Shown here piece by piece: positions 26,155-35,023 of a DNA stretch of 64,000 nt. The translations under genes and the position numbers were made by a program. The DNA lies in contig NC_013947.1 of assembly GCF_000024545.1 (NCBI RefSeq), positions 3,968,001-4,032,000 of the forward strand. The letters run 5' to 3'. This DNA is from Stackebrandtia nassauensis DSM 44728. Lineage in GTDB: Bacteria; Actinomycetota; Actinomycetes; Mycobacteriales; Micromonosporaceae. Below the pieces are notes generated by a model. That model saw nothing but the letters and a program-made list of their open reading frames with translations. It did not search any database and was not told where the DNA came from. Each line of letters begins with the position of its first letter. The stretch's first letter is position 1.

Positions 26155-27237
26155 ATGAGGTGTGCCTTGCACGCGAAACCATGGACGTTCGACACCGTCG
26201 CCGATGCCCGGCTGCTGGAGGACCGTCCGCCCGCCATATCGGCGGCAGATGCCCAGGGGTGGTGCGATTTCGTCGTCTTCTCCCCCGGCTGGCTCCCGGG
26301 CGACTGCCACGTCGAGGCGGTCACGATCCGCAAGGAGGCGCCGCCGGGCCGATCCGACGGCGTCACCGACGGCCGCACCCCGTGGTCGACGATCAACCCC
26401 GCCGCGCTGCGATTCGAGATCGCCGGACGCGATCGGCGGCTGCGGGTCAAACAGTTCCTGTACGACTGGGCGTTCCCGGCGCTGGACCACCCGTGCCTGT
26501 GGAACAGCGCGACCACGCCACACCCGCTGCCCGACGGCGCGATCCTGTGGCGCGGAACGGATTACATGGGACGCGACGGTGCCTCGGCGCGGCTGTCGCG
26601 CACCATGATCGAGGCGTCGGTGATGGCGGGGTCGTTCACCGACGCCGAGCTGGTCGACCTGTACGGCGGGCTGGCGCCGGTGTCGGCCGAGGCGGCCGAT
26701 CGCATACGCGACACGGGTTTCGGTGAGCTGACGTACTGGGCGCGGCACCCTGGGGCTCCGGCGGTGTCGGTGCCGGTGGGGATGTGGAAGCTGCGTCGCG
26801 CGGCCGAGGACGGGCCGGGTCGCTGGAGTGGTGACACGACGGCGATCCGCGCCGAGTACGGGCTGCCACAGACCCTGGCGGGTTACCGGCCCGACGCGGC
26901 CGCGCGATTCGAGACCCCAACGGGCGCCATCGAAGTCGAACTGTCCTACACGGTGCGGCCACAGCGGGACCGGGAGCTGCGGCTGATCGTGCAGCGAAGC
27001 GGCGCCGGACGGCTCGAGATACCCCCGCAACCGGAACCGCACCCGGCGCGGCGGGAGATCGTGGAGGTGGCGGGCACGTCGGTACACCTGGCGTGGGTGG
27101 ACGAGCGGTACGGGCCGTTCGACGCGGTCTGGCGCGACGATGCCTCGGGCACCGACCGCAAGCTGTTGTCCAGCACCGGAAGCGACATGAACCGCGAGTT
27201 CGTCACCAACGCGCTGGCCGAGCTGCTCGACGGCTAG
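26155..27237 (+). CDS. Uncharacterised protein
   Basis: 360 residues if begun at ATG 26155. A TTG at 26167 with GAGG 6 nt upstream is a plausible alternative and would start at HAKPWTFDTV. I do not recognise the family. The protein is globular, Trp/Pro-rich (WCDFVVFSPGWLPGDCHVEA), with no signal peptide, membrane segment or catalytic motif that I can name, and it contains repeated beta-type stretches such as REIVEVAGTSVHLAWVDERY. It stands alone between a divergent kinase gene and a convergent aldo/keto reductase. The palindrome at 26096-26115 is its most likely control element. Confidence 0.65.
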   Translation: MRCALHAKPWTFDTVADARLLEDRPPAISAADAQGWCDFVVFSPGWLPGDCHVEAVTIRKEAPPGRSDGVTDGRTPWSTINPAALRFEIAGRDRRLRVKQFLYDWAFPALDHPCLWNSATTPHPLPDGAILWRGTDYMGRDGASARLSRTMIEASVMAGSFTDAELVDLYGGLAPVSAEAADRIRDTGFGELTYWARHPGAPAVSVPVGMWKLRRAAEDGPGRWSGDTTAIRAEYGLPQTLAGYRPDAAARFETPTGAIEVELSYTVRPQRDRELRLIVQRSGAGRLEIPPQPEPHPARREIVEVAGTSVHLAWVDERYGPFDAVWRDDASGTDRKLLSSTGSDMNREFVTNALAELLDG

Positions 27238-27318
27238 CGCCCGCCGGACGCGACCATCGCCGCACGCGAACCGAGCGCGGCGCGAGACCGCGGCGGGCGG
27301 CCCGGCTGGCGGACGCGA

Positions 27319-27358
27319 GCCGCCACCGAGCGCGGCCGAGCAACGCGCCGGTGGCGGC
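27319..27358. repeat. GC-rich inverted repeat in the 27238-27478 intergenic region
   Basis: GCCGCCACC (27319-27327) pairs perfectly with GGTGGCGGC (27350-27358) across a 22-nt loop. It is the first of three structured elements downstream of the uncharacterised gene; the others are the heptamer repeat and the terminator that follow. Confidence 0.45.
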
Positions 27359-27372
27359 CCGTCGGCCTCCGC

Positions 27373-27428
27373 CACGGCTCACGGCTCACGGCTCACGGCT
27401 CACGGCTCACGGCTCACGGCTCACGGCT
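27373..27428. repeat. Tandem heptamer repeat, eight copies
   Basis: The unit CACGGCT is repeated eight times without a mismatch, followed by a partial ninth copy. Because 7 is not a multiple of 3 and no gene spans it, it is a non-coding short tandem repeat. Copy number probably varies between strains through slippage. Confidence 0.9.
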
Positions 27429-27438
27429 CACGAGCCCA

Positions 27439-27472
27439 GCATGGGCGGCCCCCCTTGTTGGGCCGCCCATGC
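27439..27472. terminator. Bidirectional terminator hairpin
   Basis: GCATGGGCGGCCC (27439-27451) and GGGCCGCCCATGC (27460-27472) form a perfect 13-bp stem with an 8-nt loop. It lies between convergent genes, 6 nt from the aldo/keto reductase stop, and can serve both strands. Confidence 0.8.
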
Positions 27473-27478
27473 CAGGAA

Positions 27479-28432
27479 TCAGTACCGGGCGCCGACGACC
27501 TTGGCCGCCAACGGGTCCAGCGTTGCCAGCTCGGCATCGGTGAGGGTCACGTCCATGGCCGCGATGTTCTGGTCCAGCCACTTGATCCGCTTCGTGCCCG
27601 GGATCGACGTCACCGTCACCCCCAGCCGGTCCGCCTGGGCGAACACCCAGGCCAGCGCGATCTGGGCCGGAGCCAGGTCGCGGGCTTCGGCGATGGTGGC
27701 CACGGCCTCGACGATCGCCGCGTTGGCGGCGGCAGCCTCGGACTGGAACCGCGGGTTGCGGTTGCGGAAGTCGGTGCCCGCCAGGGACTTGAGGTCCACG
27801 GTCCCGGTCAGGAAGCCCCGCCCCAGCGGCGAGTAGGCCACCAGTCCGACGCCCAGCTCCCGCATCGCGGGTGCCACTTCGGACTCCAGGTCACGAGTCC
27901 ATAGTGAGTACTCGCTCTGCACCGCCGCGATGGGGTGCACCTCGTGGGCGCGCCGCAGCAGCGACGCGTCGACTTCGGACAGCCCCAGCTGCCGGATCTT
28001 CCCCTCCGCCTTGAGTTCGGCCATCGCCTGGACCGTCTCCTCGATCTCGACGTCCTGCGGCGGCCGGTGCACGTAATAGAGGTCGATGACGTCCACGCCC
28101 AGCCGCAGCAGGGACGCCTCGCACGAGCGCTTGACGTAGTCGCGTTCGCCCCGCAGGACGCGGCGGTGGTCACCCGCCGAGCGGTCGATGCCGAACTTCG
28201 TCGCCAGCTGGACCTCGTCGCGGCGGCCCGCGATCGCCCGGCCCACCAGGACCTCGTTGTGGCCCTGGCCGTACACGTCGGCGGTGTCCAGGAAGGACAC
28301 GCCGTTGTCGAGGGCGTGCCGGACCGTCGCGATCGACTCGTCCCAGTCGCCGGGGCCATAGAACTCGCTCATTCCCATGCAGCCCAAGCCCTGCGCCGAA
28401 ACCGTCAACTGTCCCAATGTGGCGCTGCGCAT
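27479..28432 (-). CDS. Aldo/keto reductase
   Basis: 317 residues from ATG 28432. The catalytic tetrad is complete: D49 and Y54 in LDTADVYG, K79 in LATKFG, and H122 in YYVHRPP. The C-terminal NADPH-binding segment includes VTSIPGTKR. The enzyme belongs to the tas/YakC-like group and should reduce aldehydes or ketones with NADPH in the cytoplasm; its physiological substrate is unknown. It has an upstream MerR-type promoter (28489-28519) shared with the SDR gene at 36903. It is transcribed alone between a bidirectional terminator and the PAC2 gene. Confidence 0.92.
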   Translation of the reverse strand: MRSATLGQLTVSAQGLGCMGMSEFYGPGDWDESIATVRHALDNGVSFLDTADVYGQGHNEVLVGRAIAGRRDEVQLATKFGIDRSAGDHRRVLRGERDYVKRSCEASLLRLGVDVIDLYYVHRPPQDVEIEETVQAMAELKAEGKIRQLGLSEVDASLLRRAHEVHPIAAVQSEYSLWTRDLESEVAPAMRELGVGLVAYSPLGRGFLTGTVDLKSLAGTDFRNRNPRFQSEAAAANAAIVEAVATIAEARDLAPAQIALAWVFAQADRLGVTVTSIPGTKRIKWLDQNIAAMDVTLTDAELATLDPLAAKVVGARY

Positions 28433-28488
28433 GAATCCACTCCGATCGAAGTCTTCCGCTCCGGCCCGTGCCGGGGCGGTCGCTGTCG

Positions 28489-28519
28489 ACCGTATGGCTT
28501 AGAGTGCGCTCAAAGGCAA
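28489..28519 (-). promoter_or_regulatory. MerR-type promoter of the aldo/keto reductase gene
   Basis: On the minus strand TTGCCT (-35, 28519-28514) and TACGGT (-10, 28494-28489) are separated by 19 bp, the long spacer typical of MerR-activated promoters. The spacer holds the dyad TTTGAG-CG-CACTCTAA. The whole element is nearly identical to the one upstream of the SDR gene (37858-37888). Confidence 0.6.
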
Positions 28520-28544
28520 ATACTCCAGCTGGTGACCGTGGTCA

Positions 28545-29450
28545 CTACTCGGAGCGGCGCTGCTGCTCGGCCAGGAACCGCTCGAACTGCTCGCCAAGCT
28601 CGTCGCCGGTGGGCAGCTCCTCCTCCGACTCCTCGACCAGCAGGCTCGGCCGCGAGTCGTCGAACATGTCGTACTGCCGCTCCAGCGCGGCCACCACGTC
28701 CGACACCTCCTGCGAGGCCCGCACCTGCGAGTCCACCTCGGCGTCGACGACCCGGCCCTCCTCGCGCAACGACTCCACCGAGACCGACAGGCCGGTGGCC
28801 TGGTGCAGCGACTCCAGCAGCCGCACCGACGCGTTCGGGTAGGACGCCTGCGCCAGATAGTGCGGCACGTGCACCGCGAAACCGATCGCGTCGTGCCCGG
28901 CCTGGCCCAGTCGCAGCTCCAGCAACGCCGCGGCGTTGCCGGGCACCTGCAACCGGTTCAAGGTCCGCTCCCCCGACGGCAACAGCGACGCGTCGGTGCC
29001 GTGCGCGGTCACCCCCAGCGGACGGGTGTGCGGCGCCCCCATCGGAATGCCGTGCAACGCGACGGTCAACCGGATCCCGAACTTCTCGATGAGGGACTGC
29101 ACCGCCTCGGCGAACCGCTCCCAGCGCAGGTCCGGCTCATCGCCGCTGAGCAACAGGAACGGCACCCCGACGTCGTCACGCATCAGGTACACCCGCAACC
29201 GCGGCGCGTCATAGTCAACCCAGTGGTCGGTGTCAAAGGTCATGACGGGACGGCGGCCCCGGTAGTCGATCAGCTCGTCAACGTCGAAGCTGGCCACCAC
29301 CTGGTGGTCCAGTTCCTTCAGCAGGTACTCGGTGACGCCCTGCCCGGCCTGACCGGCGTCCATGAATCCCCGCAGCTCAACCAGCATCACCGCGCCGCTG
29401 ATGTCCGGCGTGTCCGCTTCGACCGTGTACAGATCCTCACCGTTCGGCAT
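28545..29450 (-). CDS. PAC2 family protein
   Basis: 301 residues from ATG 29450. The protein opens with a PAC2-type domain: VMLVELRGFMDAGQAGQGVT, DELIDYRGRRPVM, and LLSGDEPDLRWERFAEAV, followed by GIPMGAPHTRPLGVTAHG. The eukaryotic PAC2 relative is a proteasome assembly chaperone; actinobacterial members often occur alongside proteasome or Pup genes but none are seen here. The biochemical role is unknown. The C-terminus is acidic and ends in a Glu/Gln-rich helix. It is divergent from the SDR-QueA operon with a 184-bp gap in which I see no clear element. Confidence 0.85.
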   Translation of the reverse strand: MPNGEDLYTVEADTPDISGAVMLVELRGFMDAGQAGQGVTEYLLKELDHQVVASFDVDELIDYRGRRPVMTFDTDHWVDYDAPRLRVYLMRDDVGVPFLLLSGDEPDLRWERFAEAVQSLIEKFGIRLTVALHGIPMGAPHTRPLGVTAHGTDASLLPSGERTLNRLQVPGNAAALLELRLGQAGHDAIGFAVHVPHYLAQASYPNASVRLLESLHQATGLSVSVESLREEGRVVDAEVDSQVRASQEVSDVVAALERQYDMFDDSRPSLLVEESEEELPTGDELGEQFERFLAEQQRRSE

Positions 29451-29634
29451 AGCTCAATTCACCTCTCGATATTTCGCAATGTCCGATGACAACACCGCGA
29501 CCACCGCGATCCATTCCGGGTGGGGCGAGTTTGATCGAGACGCCACACACGCGCCGGTCCTAGGACCATTGTCCCGGGCCCGGCTGCGGCCCGCGCCCGA
29601 TGACGAGCCGCCGAATCGGCCATAGCTTCGCGGC

Positions 29635-30339
29635 ATGACGAACAACAACCCGAAAATCGCACTCATCACCGGAGCCTCCCGGGGTCTGGGCAAGGCGCTG
29701 GCCACCGAACTGTCGCGACGCGGCTGGCGGCTGCTGCTGACCGCCCGCGGCGCCGAGGACCTGGCGGCGGTCGCGTCCGAACTGGACGCCGAGGCCATCG
29801 CCGGTGACGTCGCCGATCCCGGTCACCGCGAGCGGCTGGCCGCCGCGATCGAGAGGCTGGGCGGCCTCGACCTGCTGGTCAACAACGCCTCCAGCCTGGG
29901 CACCTCACCGCTGCCCCGGCTGGCCGACTACTCGCGCGAGGTCCTGACCGGACTGTTCGACACCAACGTCGTGGCCCCGCTGGCACTGATCCAGGACCTG
30001 CTGCCCCGGCTGCGGGAACGCGACGGCGCCGTCGTCAACATCTCCTCCGACGCCGCCACCGGCGGCTACGAGGGCTGGGGCGGCTACGGCGCCACCAAGG
30101 CCGCCCTGGACCAGGTGTCCAACGTGCTGGCCGCCGAGGAACCCGGGCTGCGGGTGTGGTGGGTCGACCCCGGCGAGATGCGCACCGCGATGCTGGCCGA
30201 CGCGGTCGGCGACGAGGCCGCCGACGCGCCGCCGCCGGAGGCCGTGGCCGCACCCGCCATCGCCGGGCTGCTCGACTCCCGACCGGCCAGCGGCCGGTAT
30301 GTGGCCGCCGAGCTGGGCGTGGAAGCGGGTGCGCGATGA
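29635..30339 (+). CDS. Short-chain dehydrogenase/reductase
   Basis: 234 residues from ATG 29635. The Rossmann cofactor motif is TGASRGLG (~13-20), the NNAS-type LVNNASS motif lies near residue 83, and the catalytic Ser/Tyr/Lys are in ISSDAATGGYEGWGGYGATK (YxxxK). It is a classical NAD(P)H-dependent SDR with unknown substrate. Its stop overlaps the start of the QueA-like gene (ATGA), so the two are translationally coupled, although no biochemical link between them is known. Confidence 0.9.
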   Translation: MTNNNPKIALITGASRGLGKALATELSRRGWRLLLTARGAEDLAAVASELDAEAIAGDVADPGHRERLAAAIERLGGLDLLVNNASSLGTSPLPRLADYSREVLTGLFDTNVVAPLALIQDLLPRLRERDGAVVNISSDAATGGYEGWGGYGATKAALDQVSNVLAAEEPGLRVWWVDPGEMRTAMLADAVGDEAADAPPPEAVAAPAIAGLLDSRPASGRYVAAELGVEAGAR

Positions 30340-31352
30340 CGACCCTGCAGGCGGGCTTCGGCTTCGCGCTCGACGCGGCGCTGGAGGCGGGCCGTCCACC
30401 CGAGGACCGTGGCTCCGGACGCGACGACGTGCGGCTGCTGTACACCGACAAGGCCACCGGCCGCACCGTCAGCGACGGGTTCCGGCGGCTGCCGGGACTG
30501 TTGCGGCCCGGCGACCTGCTGGTCGTCAACGATTCGGCGACGCTGCCCGCGGCGGTGTGGATGCGGCGGCTGGTGGTCCACTTCTCCACCGACCGCGGTG
30601 ACGGCACCTGGCTGGTCGAGCTGCGCAAACGCGTCGGCGGCCATCACGAGCAGTACTCCGGCGGCATCCCCGGCGAGTTGCTGCCGCTGCCGGGCGGGGC
30701 CACCCTCAGGCTGGAGGCGCGGCACACGGGTAGGTTGTGGATCGCGAGAATGAATGTCTCGGTTCCGAGATATCTTGGGAAACACGGTGTACCGATCCGC
30801 TACTCCTACGTGGACCGTGACTGGCCGCTGGACCGGTACCAGACCGTGTTCGCCACCCGCCCCGGCAGCGCCGAGATGCCCTCGGCCGCAAGGCCGTTCA
30901 CGACCGCGATCGTCGACCGGCTGCGCGAGCGGGGCGTGACCATCGCCCCGATCACGCTCCACACCGGAGTCGCCTCCCCCGAGGTCGACGAGACCCCGTA
31001 CCCGGAACGGTTCCGGATCGGCGCATCGACCGCCCGCGCGGTCAACGCCGCCCGCGCCGCCGGCGGCCGGGTCATCGCGGTGGGGACCACGGCGGTCCGG
31101 GCCCTGGAGACGGCGGTGGACGGCGACGGCGTCGTCAAAGCGGCCTCGGGGTTCACCGAGCACATCGTCACCCCCGCGGTCGGGGTGCGGGCCGTGGACG
31201 GCATCCTCACCGGCCTGCACGAACCGCGCTCCACCCACCTGTCCATGCTGTCCGCCATTGTGGATAACGACGTGCTGGCCTCGGCCTACCACAAGGCGAT
31301 CGCGGAACGGTACCTGTGGCACGAGTTCGGCGACGTCCACCTCATCGCCTAG
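30336..31352 (+). CDS. queA: QueA-family S-adenosylmethionine:tRNA ribosyltransferase-isomerase
   Basis: 338 residues from ATG 30336, matching QueA length. Family motifs include RPGDLLVVNDSATLPA, PIRYSYV, TRPGSAEMPSAARPFT, ITLHTGV and VIAVGTTAVRALE. Canonical QueA transfers the ribosyl part of AdoMet to preQ1-modified tRNA in queuosine synthesis. No other queuosine gene is in the window, and many actinobacteria that carry this homologue lack the full pathway, so an alternative substrate is possible. An in-frame start at 30156 lies within the SDR gene and is rejected. The upstream SDR overlaps by 4 nt. Confidence 0.8.
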   Translation: MTTLQAGFGFALDAALEAGRPPEDRGSGRDDVRLLYTDKATGRTVSDGFRRLPGLLRPGDLLVVNDSATLPAAVWMRRLVVHFSTDRGDGTWLVELRKRVGGHHEQYSGGIPGELLPLPGGATLRLEARHTGRLWIARMNVSVPRYLGKHGVPIRYSYVDRDWPLDRYQTVFATRPGSAEMPSAARPFTTAIVDRLRERGVTIAPITLHTGVASPEVDETPYPERFRIGASTARAVNAARAAGGRVIAVGTTAVRALETAVDGDGVVKAASGFTEHIVTPAVGVRAVDGILTGLHEPRSTHLSMLSAIVDNDVLASAYHKAIAERYLWHEFGDVHLIA

Positions 31353-31533
31353 ACCCCGGACGGGTCGCGGGACCGGGCATCCCACGACCCGTCCACAACG
31401 GACCCGCGTGAGTCGTTCGGGTGCTTTGCGCTGCGGCGCTAGCGAAATCGGTGTATCCTTGATTCCATCACGGACTCGCCCCCATCGACGCGGAACCGGT
31501 TGTTCTCCGGCGAAAGGTCAAGCGGAAACACTC

Positions 31534-33408
31534 ATGGTCGCCCCGATACGCCGCGCCAATCCATACAACGAACTCAAGCGCCATCTCAAGGTCGACCACA
31601 CTCCCGGTGCCCCGTCACCGCCGATGCTGAGCATGCGCGCGCCCTCCGGGTCGGGAAAGACGACCTGTCTTCGGGAACTGCACCGGGAACTGGACGCCAC
31701 CGCCCCGCGCGCCTATATGGACTGCGCGAGTCTGACGTCCGACGACATCCCACTACTGCTGGAGAAGACGAAGTTCTTCATGACCCAGCGGTGCCCACCC
31801 GCCGGGGCGTTGCGGTTCAACCGTCTGGAGGTGGGTCTGGTCGCGATGGCCGCGTCCATCGACTTCACCGTCCACAGGGTAGCGATGCGGCAGTTGCGGG
31901 AGCACATTCGCACCAGTCTTCGCACCGATCCCGGTTGGCTGACCCGGCTGCTGAGCGCCGCCACCACCGACGCGCTCGGCAACGCGCTGCCGGTTCCCTT
32001 GGTGGCCACCAGTGAGGAGCTGGTCGGTTCGCTGTCGGTGTTCGGCGCGTACCTGCGCAGCAAGTCGCAGGGCATCCTCAGGGCGATCAGGTGGTACGGG
32101 CAGGCGCTGGACGGCCCGGCGCGGCCGCCGTTCGCGACGCTGGCGCAGCTGCATCAGTGGTCCGCCGATCCGGAGGAACGCCGGTATCGCGATGACCTGC
32201 TGGTGGACGCCTTCCTGGCGGATCTGCGCGAGAACTACGCTCCGGGAGCCTATCGGGCGCCGCTGCCGTACCGGTGTCCGCTGTTCCTCGACAACGCCAG
32301 CACCGGGATCGGGCCGGAGTTCCTGGAAGTGCTCGCCGATCGACGCGAGGCCGCGCACGTGGGCGGACTGACCGCCGACCCGTTACTGATACTGGCCGCG
32401 AGTCAGGACGACATCCCCGGCGTCGACACCACACCGATCAGTCTGGACCCGTTCAGCGAGTCGGAGATCCGCAAGGTCGCGGCGTCCACCCGGCACAACC
32501 TCGACCGTCGCGCGCACCTGTTGGTCCATCAGCTCACCGGCGGCTATCCCTACGCCGCCGTCGCGGTCGTCAACGTCATGCGACGCGAGTCCGTCGACGT
32601 CGCGCGAGGCTTGGGGCCGTTGCTGTCGGCGCCCAGCGGGAGCAAGGACGGCGGCGAGCTCACCGTCGAGGAACACCTGCTGGAGTCACTGACCCAGTCG
32701 CTGTTGTCGGACACCCGGGGAACCCCGGTCCTGGGCGGTGTCGTCGAGCCGCTGTACACCTATGCCGCGGCGCGCACCGCCGCCGACGCGGCGTGGCTGT
32801 GTGAACGGTTCCCGCACGACGGTCGCGTGAACAGCAGTCTGTTGCCAAGCCTGCCGTTGTGGGAGGACGCCGATCTCGGTGCGGGGCACCGGATGCTGCG
32901 ATGGCTTTTGTCGCGGCGGCTTCGGGAGCGTGAGGGTGAACCGGACTGGAACACCGTCTACACCCGACTGGCTGAGCACGCCCGCGACAACGGCGCCACC
33001 GCGGACGCGCTCTACTATGCCCTGGCCACAGGGGATCTGGCTCACGTGTCCCGCGTGCTCACCGACCGGCTCGACGACACGTCCGAGGACTTCTCCTGGT
33101 TCGACCTGCTGTACCACGTCACCGCCGCTCCCTGCCTGACCGTGGACGTGGCCGCCGAGCAGCCGCACGTGACCCAGATCCGGCTGGCCGCCGATCTGTC
33201 GTCGCGGGAGCCGGAGCACCTGGTGCGGGTCGCCCGTGTCGTCGCCGGAGAGTGGATCGCCGGGCACCGGTGCACTCGTCCCGATCGTGAACTCCTGCAC
33301 TACCAGATCGACGACGATCTGGGCCATCTGCTGGCGTTTCCCGCGGTCGCGAAGGACGTCGCCAGGCATCGGGCACGGCAACGAACCCAGCGAAGGAAGT
33401 GGCGATGA
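31534..33408 (+). CDS. P-loop (STAND/AAA-like) ATPase coupled to a membrane receptor gene
   Basis: 624 residues from ATG 31534. Walker A APSGSGKTT lies at 36-44, a Walker B-like CPLFLDNAS at about 248-256, and a sensor-like strand LLILAASQDD near 283. The C-terminal ~300 residues are helical and may include TPR-like or winged-helix parts. The layout suggests a STAND-type signalling NTPase rather than a metabolic enzyme. It has no membrane segment. Its stop overlaps the next gene by 4 nt (ATGA), and that gene encodes a membrane protein with an extracellular periplasmic-binding-like domain. I know of no named system with exactly this pair; function is unassigned. The in-frame start at 31258 is inside queA and rejected. 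Confidence 0.75.
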   Translation: MVAPIRRANPYNELKRHLKVDHTPGAPSPPMLSMRAPSGSGKTTCLRELHRELDATAPRAYMDCASLTSDDIPLLLEKTKFFMTQRCPPAGALRFNRLEVGLVAMAASIDFTVHRVAMRQLREHIRTSLRTDPGWLTRLLSAATTDALGNALPVPLVATSEELVGSLSVFGAYLRSKSQGILRAIRWYGQALDGPARPPFATLAQLHQWSADPEERRYRDDLLVDAFLADLRENYAPGAYRAPLPYRCPLFLDNASTGIGPEFLEVLADRREAAHVGGLTADPLLILAASQDDIPGVDTTPISLDPFSESEIRKVAASTRHNLDRRAHLLVHQLTGGYPYAAVAVVNVMRRESVDVARGLGPLLSAPSGSKDGGELTVEEHLLESLTQSLLSDTRGTPVLGGVVEPLYTYAAARTAADAAWLCERFPHDGRVNSSLLPSLPLWEDADLGAGHRMLRWLLSRRLREREGEPDWNTVYTRLAEHARDNGATADALYYALATGDLAHVSRVLTDRLDDTSEDFSWFDLLYHVTAAPCLTVDVAAEQPHVTQIRLAADLSSREPEHLVRVARVVAGEWIAGHRCTRPDRELLHYQIDDDLGHLLAFPAVAKDVARHRARQRTQRRKWR

Positions 33409-34994
33409 CCTATTCGGACATTCCCGATCCGCTATGGCGGCGCGTGCTCAACCGGCTTCGCGGCGGCAGACGGGAACAGCTCACCGAGGACGACATCCAA
33501 AAGCCCACGATGCCCGTCTCCCGGTGGCGAAGGGTTCTGTTGTGGGGCGTCATTCCCGCGTGCGTCGTCGCGCTGCTGACCTACGGCATCGGGTGGTTCT
33601 ACCCCGACGCCAGCTGCGACGGCCCCTTCGACGACTTGACTTATGTGGATGGCGAGTGTGTCGGCGCCACCGACGGCGGCTACGTGTTCGATCCGGCCTT
33701 CGCGAAGATCGAGAAACGCATCAAGGACGAGAACGACTGGGTCGCAAGGCAACACGACGAGGCCGGCAAACCGGCGTTCAAGGTCGCGATGCTGTCGACG
33801 CTGACCACCAGCGACGACACCCCGCTGAACCGCAATCAGGTGCGCAGCGCCCTGGAGGGCGCCTACGTGGCCCAGCATCGCGCCAACCACACCCGGGGCG
33901 CGGGCGACACGAATCGGCTGGTCCAGTTGGTACTGGTCAATGAGGGCGGCGCGCAGCAGGGTTCCCGCTACGCCGTCGACCACATCATCGATTTGGCCGA
34001 GGACTCCGACGCCGACATCCCGCTGTCCATCGTCATGGGTCAGGCCATCGGCACGAAGCAGACCACCGAGGCGGCGAAACGCCTGTCGGCCAACGACATT
34101 CCCATGGTCGGAGCCACCGTCACCGCCAACGACCTCGACTTCGCGCACGTCGACGGGCTGTTGCGGACCGCGCCCTCCAATGACGACTTCGCGCGGGCCT
34201 TCGAGAAGTACCTCGACGGGCAGGACAAGCTGAAGTCGGCGGTGCTCACCTACGACAGCACGAAGAGCGACACGTTCGCGTCGACGCTGGCGGCCTCGTT
34301 TCGCGATCGGCTCGGGAAGCACATCGAGTTCTCCGACCAGCCGTTCCCGGGCGGTTCGGTGGAAACCGGTGGCGCCGAGGTGTTCTACTCGATCACCCAG
34401 AACGTCTGCTCGGCCCATCCCGACATGGTGATGTTCGCGGGGCGGCGGCTGGATCTGGACTCCTTCCTCGAATCCCTGTCCGAACGCATCTGCAGCAACG
34501 AGCACCTGACGATCCTGTTCACCGACGTCGGGCTGCATGACAGTTCACAGGGGACGAAGAAGCTGGAGAAGTCCCTGAAGGACGCCAATCTCACCCTGTT
34601 GCAGGCGACCAGTTACGACCCCACCTGGATCGACACGCCCGAGGCGGCGCCGGACGGTTTCGGCAAGTTCCTGGAACAGTACGAGGGTCTCATCGGCACC
34701 GACACCACCGCGTTGGACAACGGTTACGGCGTCAACAACCACGACGCCATGCTCGCGGCGATCAAGGCCGTGCGGATCGCGAATCCGGGCCAGGCCGAGC
34801 CGCCGCTTCCCTCCGACGTACGCGACCACCTGCTTCTCCTCAACGGAGTCAACGCCGTGCGGGGAGCGACCGGAACGTTGAGCTTCAACGCCAACCGGGG
34901 CGGCAATCCCGGCGGGAAGTTCGTGCCGGTGATTCCCATCCCGACGCCGAAGGACTACGACCCCAAGGACACCTACAAGACGCCGATCGACTGA
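33405..34994 (+). CDS. Membrane-anchored periplasmic-binding-like receptor protein
   Basis: 529 residues from ATG 33405, with GAAGGAAG 6 nt upstream. A cytoplasmic basic N-terminus (~1-43) leads to one transmembrane helix (44-66). A large outside domain (~100-500) has the layout of a type I periplasmic-binding protein of the leucine/branched-chain amino-acid receptor group: RNQVRSALEGAYVAQHRAN, SIVMGQAIGTKQTTEAAKRL, FTDVGLHDSS and GYGVNNHDAMLAAIKAVR. A free lipoprotein signal is absent, so it is anchored by the helix. No permease or ABC ATPase lies nearby. Coupling to the upstream P-loop ATPase suggests ligand sensing across the membrane. Confidence 0.75.
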   Translation: MTYSDIPDPLWRRVLNRLRGGRREQLTEDDIQKPTMPVSRWRRVLLWGVIPACVVALLTYGIGWFYPDASCDGPFDDLTYVDGECVGATDGGYVFDPAFAKIEKRIKDENDWVARQHDEAGKPAFKVAMLSTLTTSDDTPLNRNQVRSALEGAYVAQHRANHTRGAGDTNRLVQLVLVNEGGAQQGSRYAVDHIIDLAEDSDADIPLSIVMGQAIGTKQTTEAAKRLSANDIPMVGATVTANDLDFAHVDGLLRTAPSNDDFARAFEKYLDGQDKLKSAVLTYDSTKSDTFASTLAASFRDRLGKHIEFSDQPFPGGSVETGGAEVFYSITQNVCSAHPDMVMFAGRRLDLDSFLESLSERICSNEHLTILFTDVGLHDSSQGTKKLEKSLKDANLTLLQATSYDPTWIDTPEAAPDGFGKFLEQYEGLIGTDTTALDNGYGVNNHDAMLAAIKAVRIANPGQAEPPLPSDVRDHLLLLNGVNAVRGATGTLSFNANRGGNPGGKFVPVIPIPTPKDYDPKDTYKTPID

Positions 34995-35023
34995 CGGCCG
35001 CCACGGCGCGCTCCCCCGCCCGG

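Noticed and set aside
27373-27428. Possible CRISPR-like array
   Set aside because: The repeats are 7 bp, contiguous and without spacers, so it is a simple tandem repeat.
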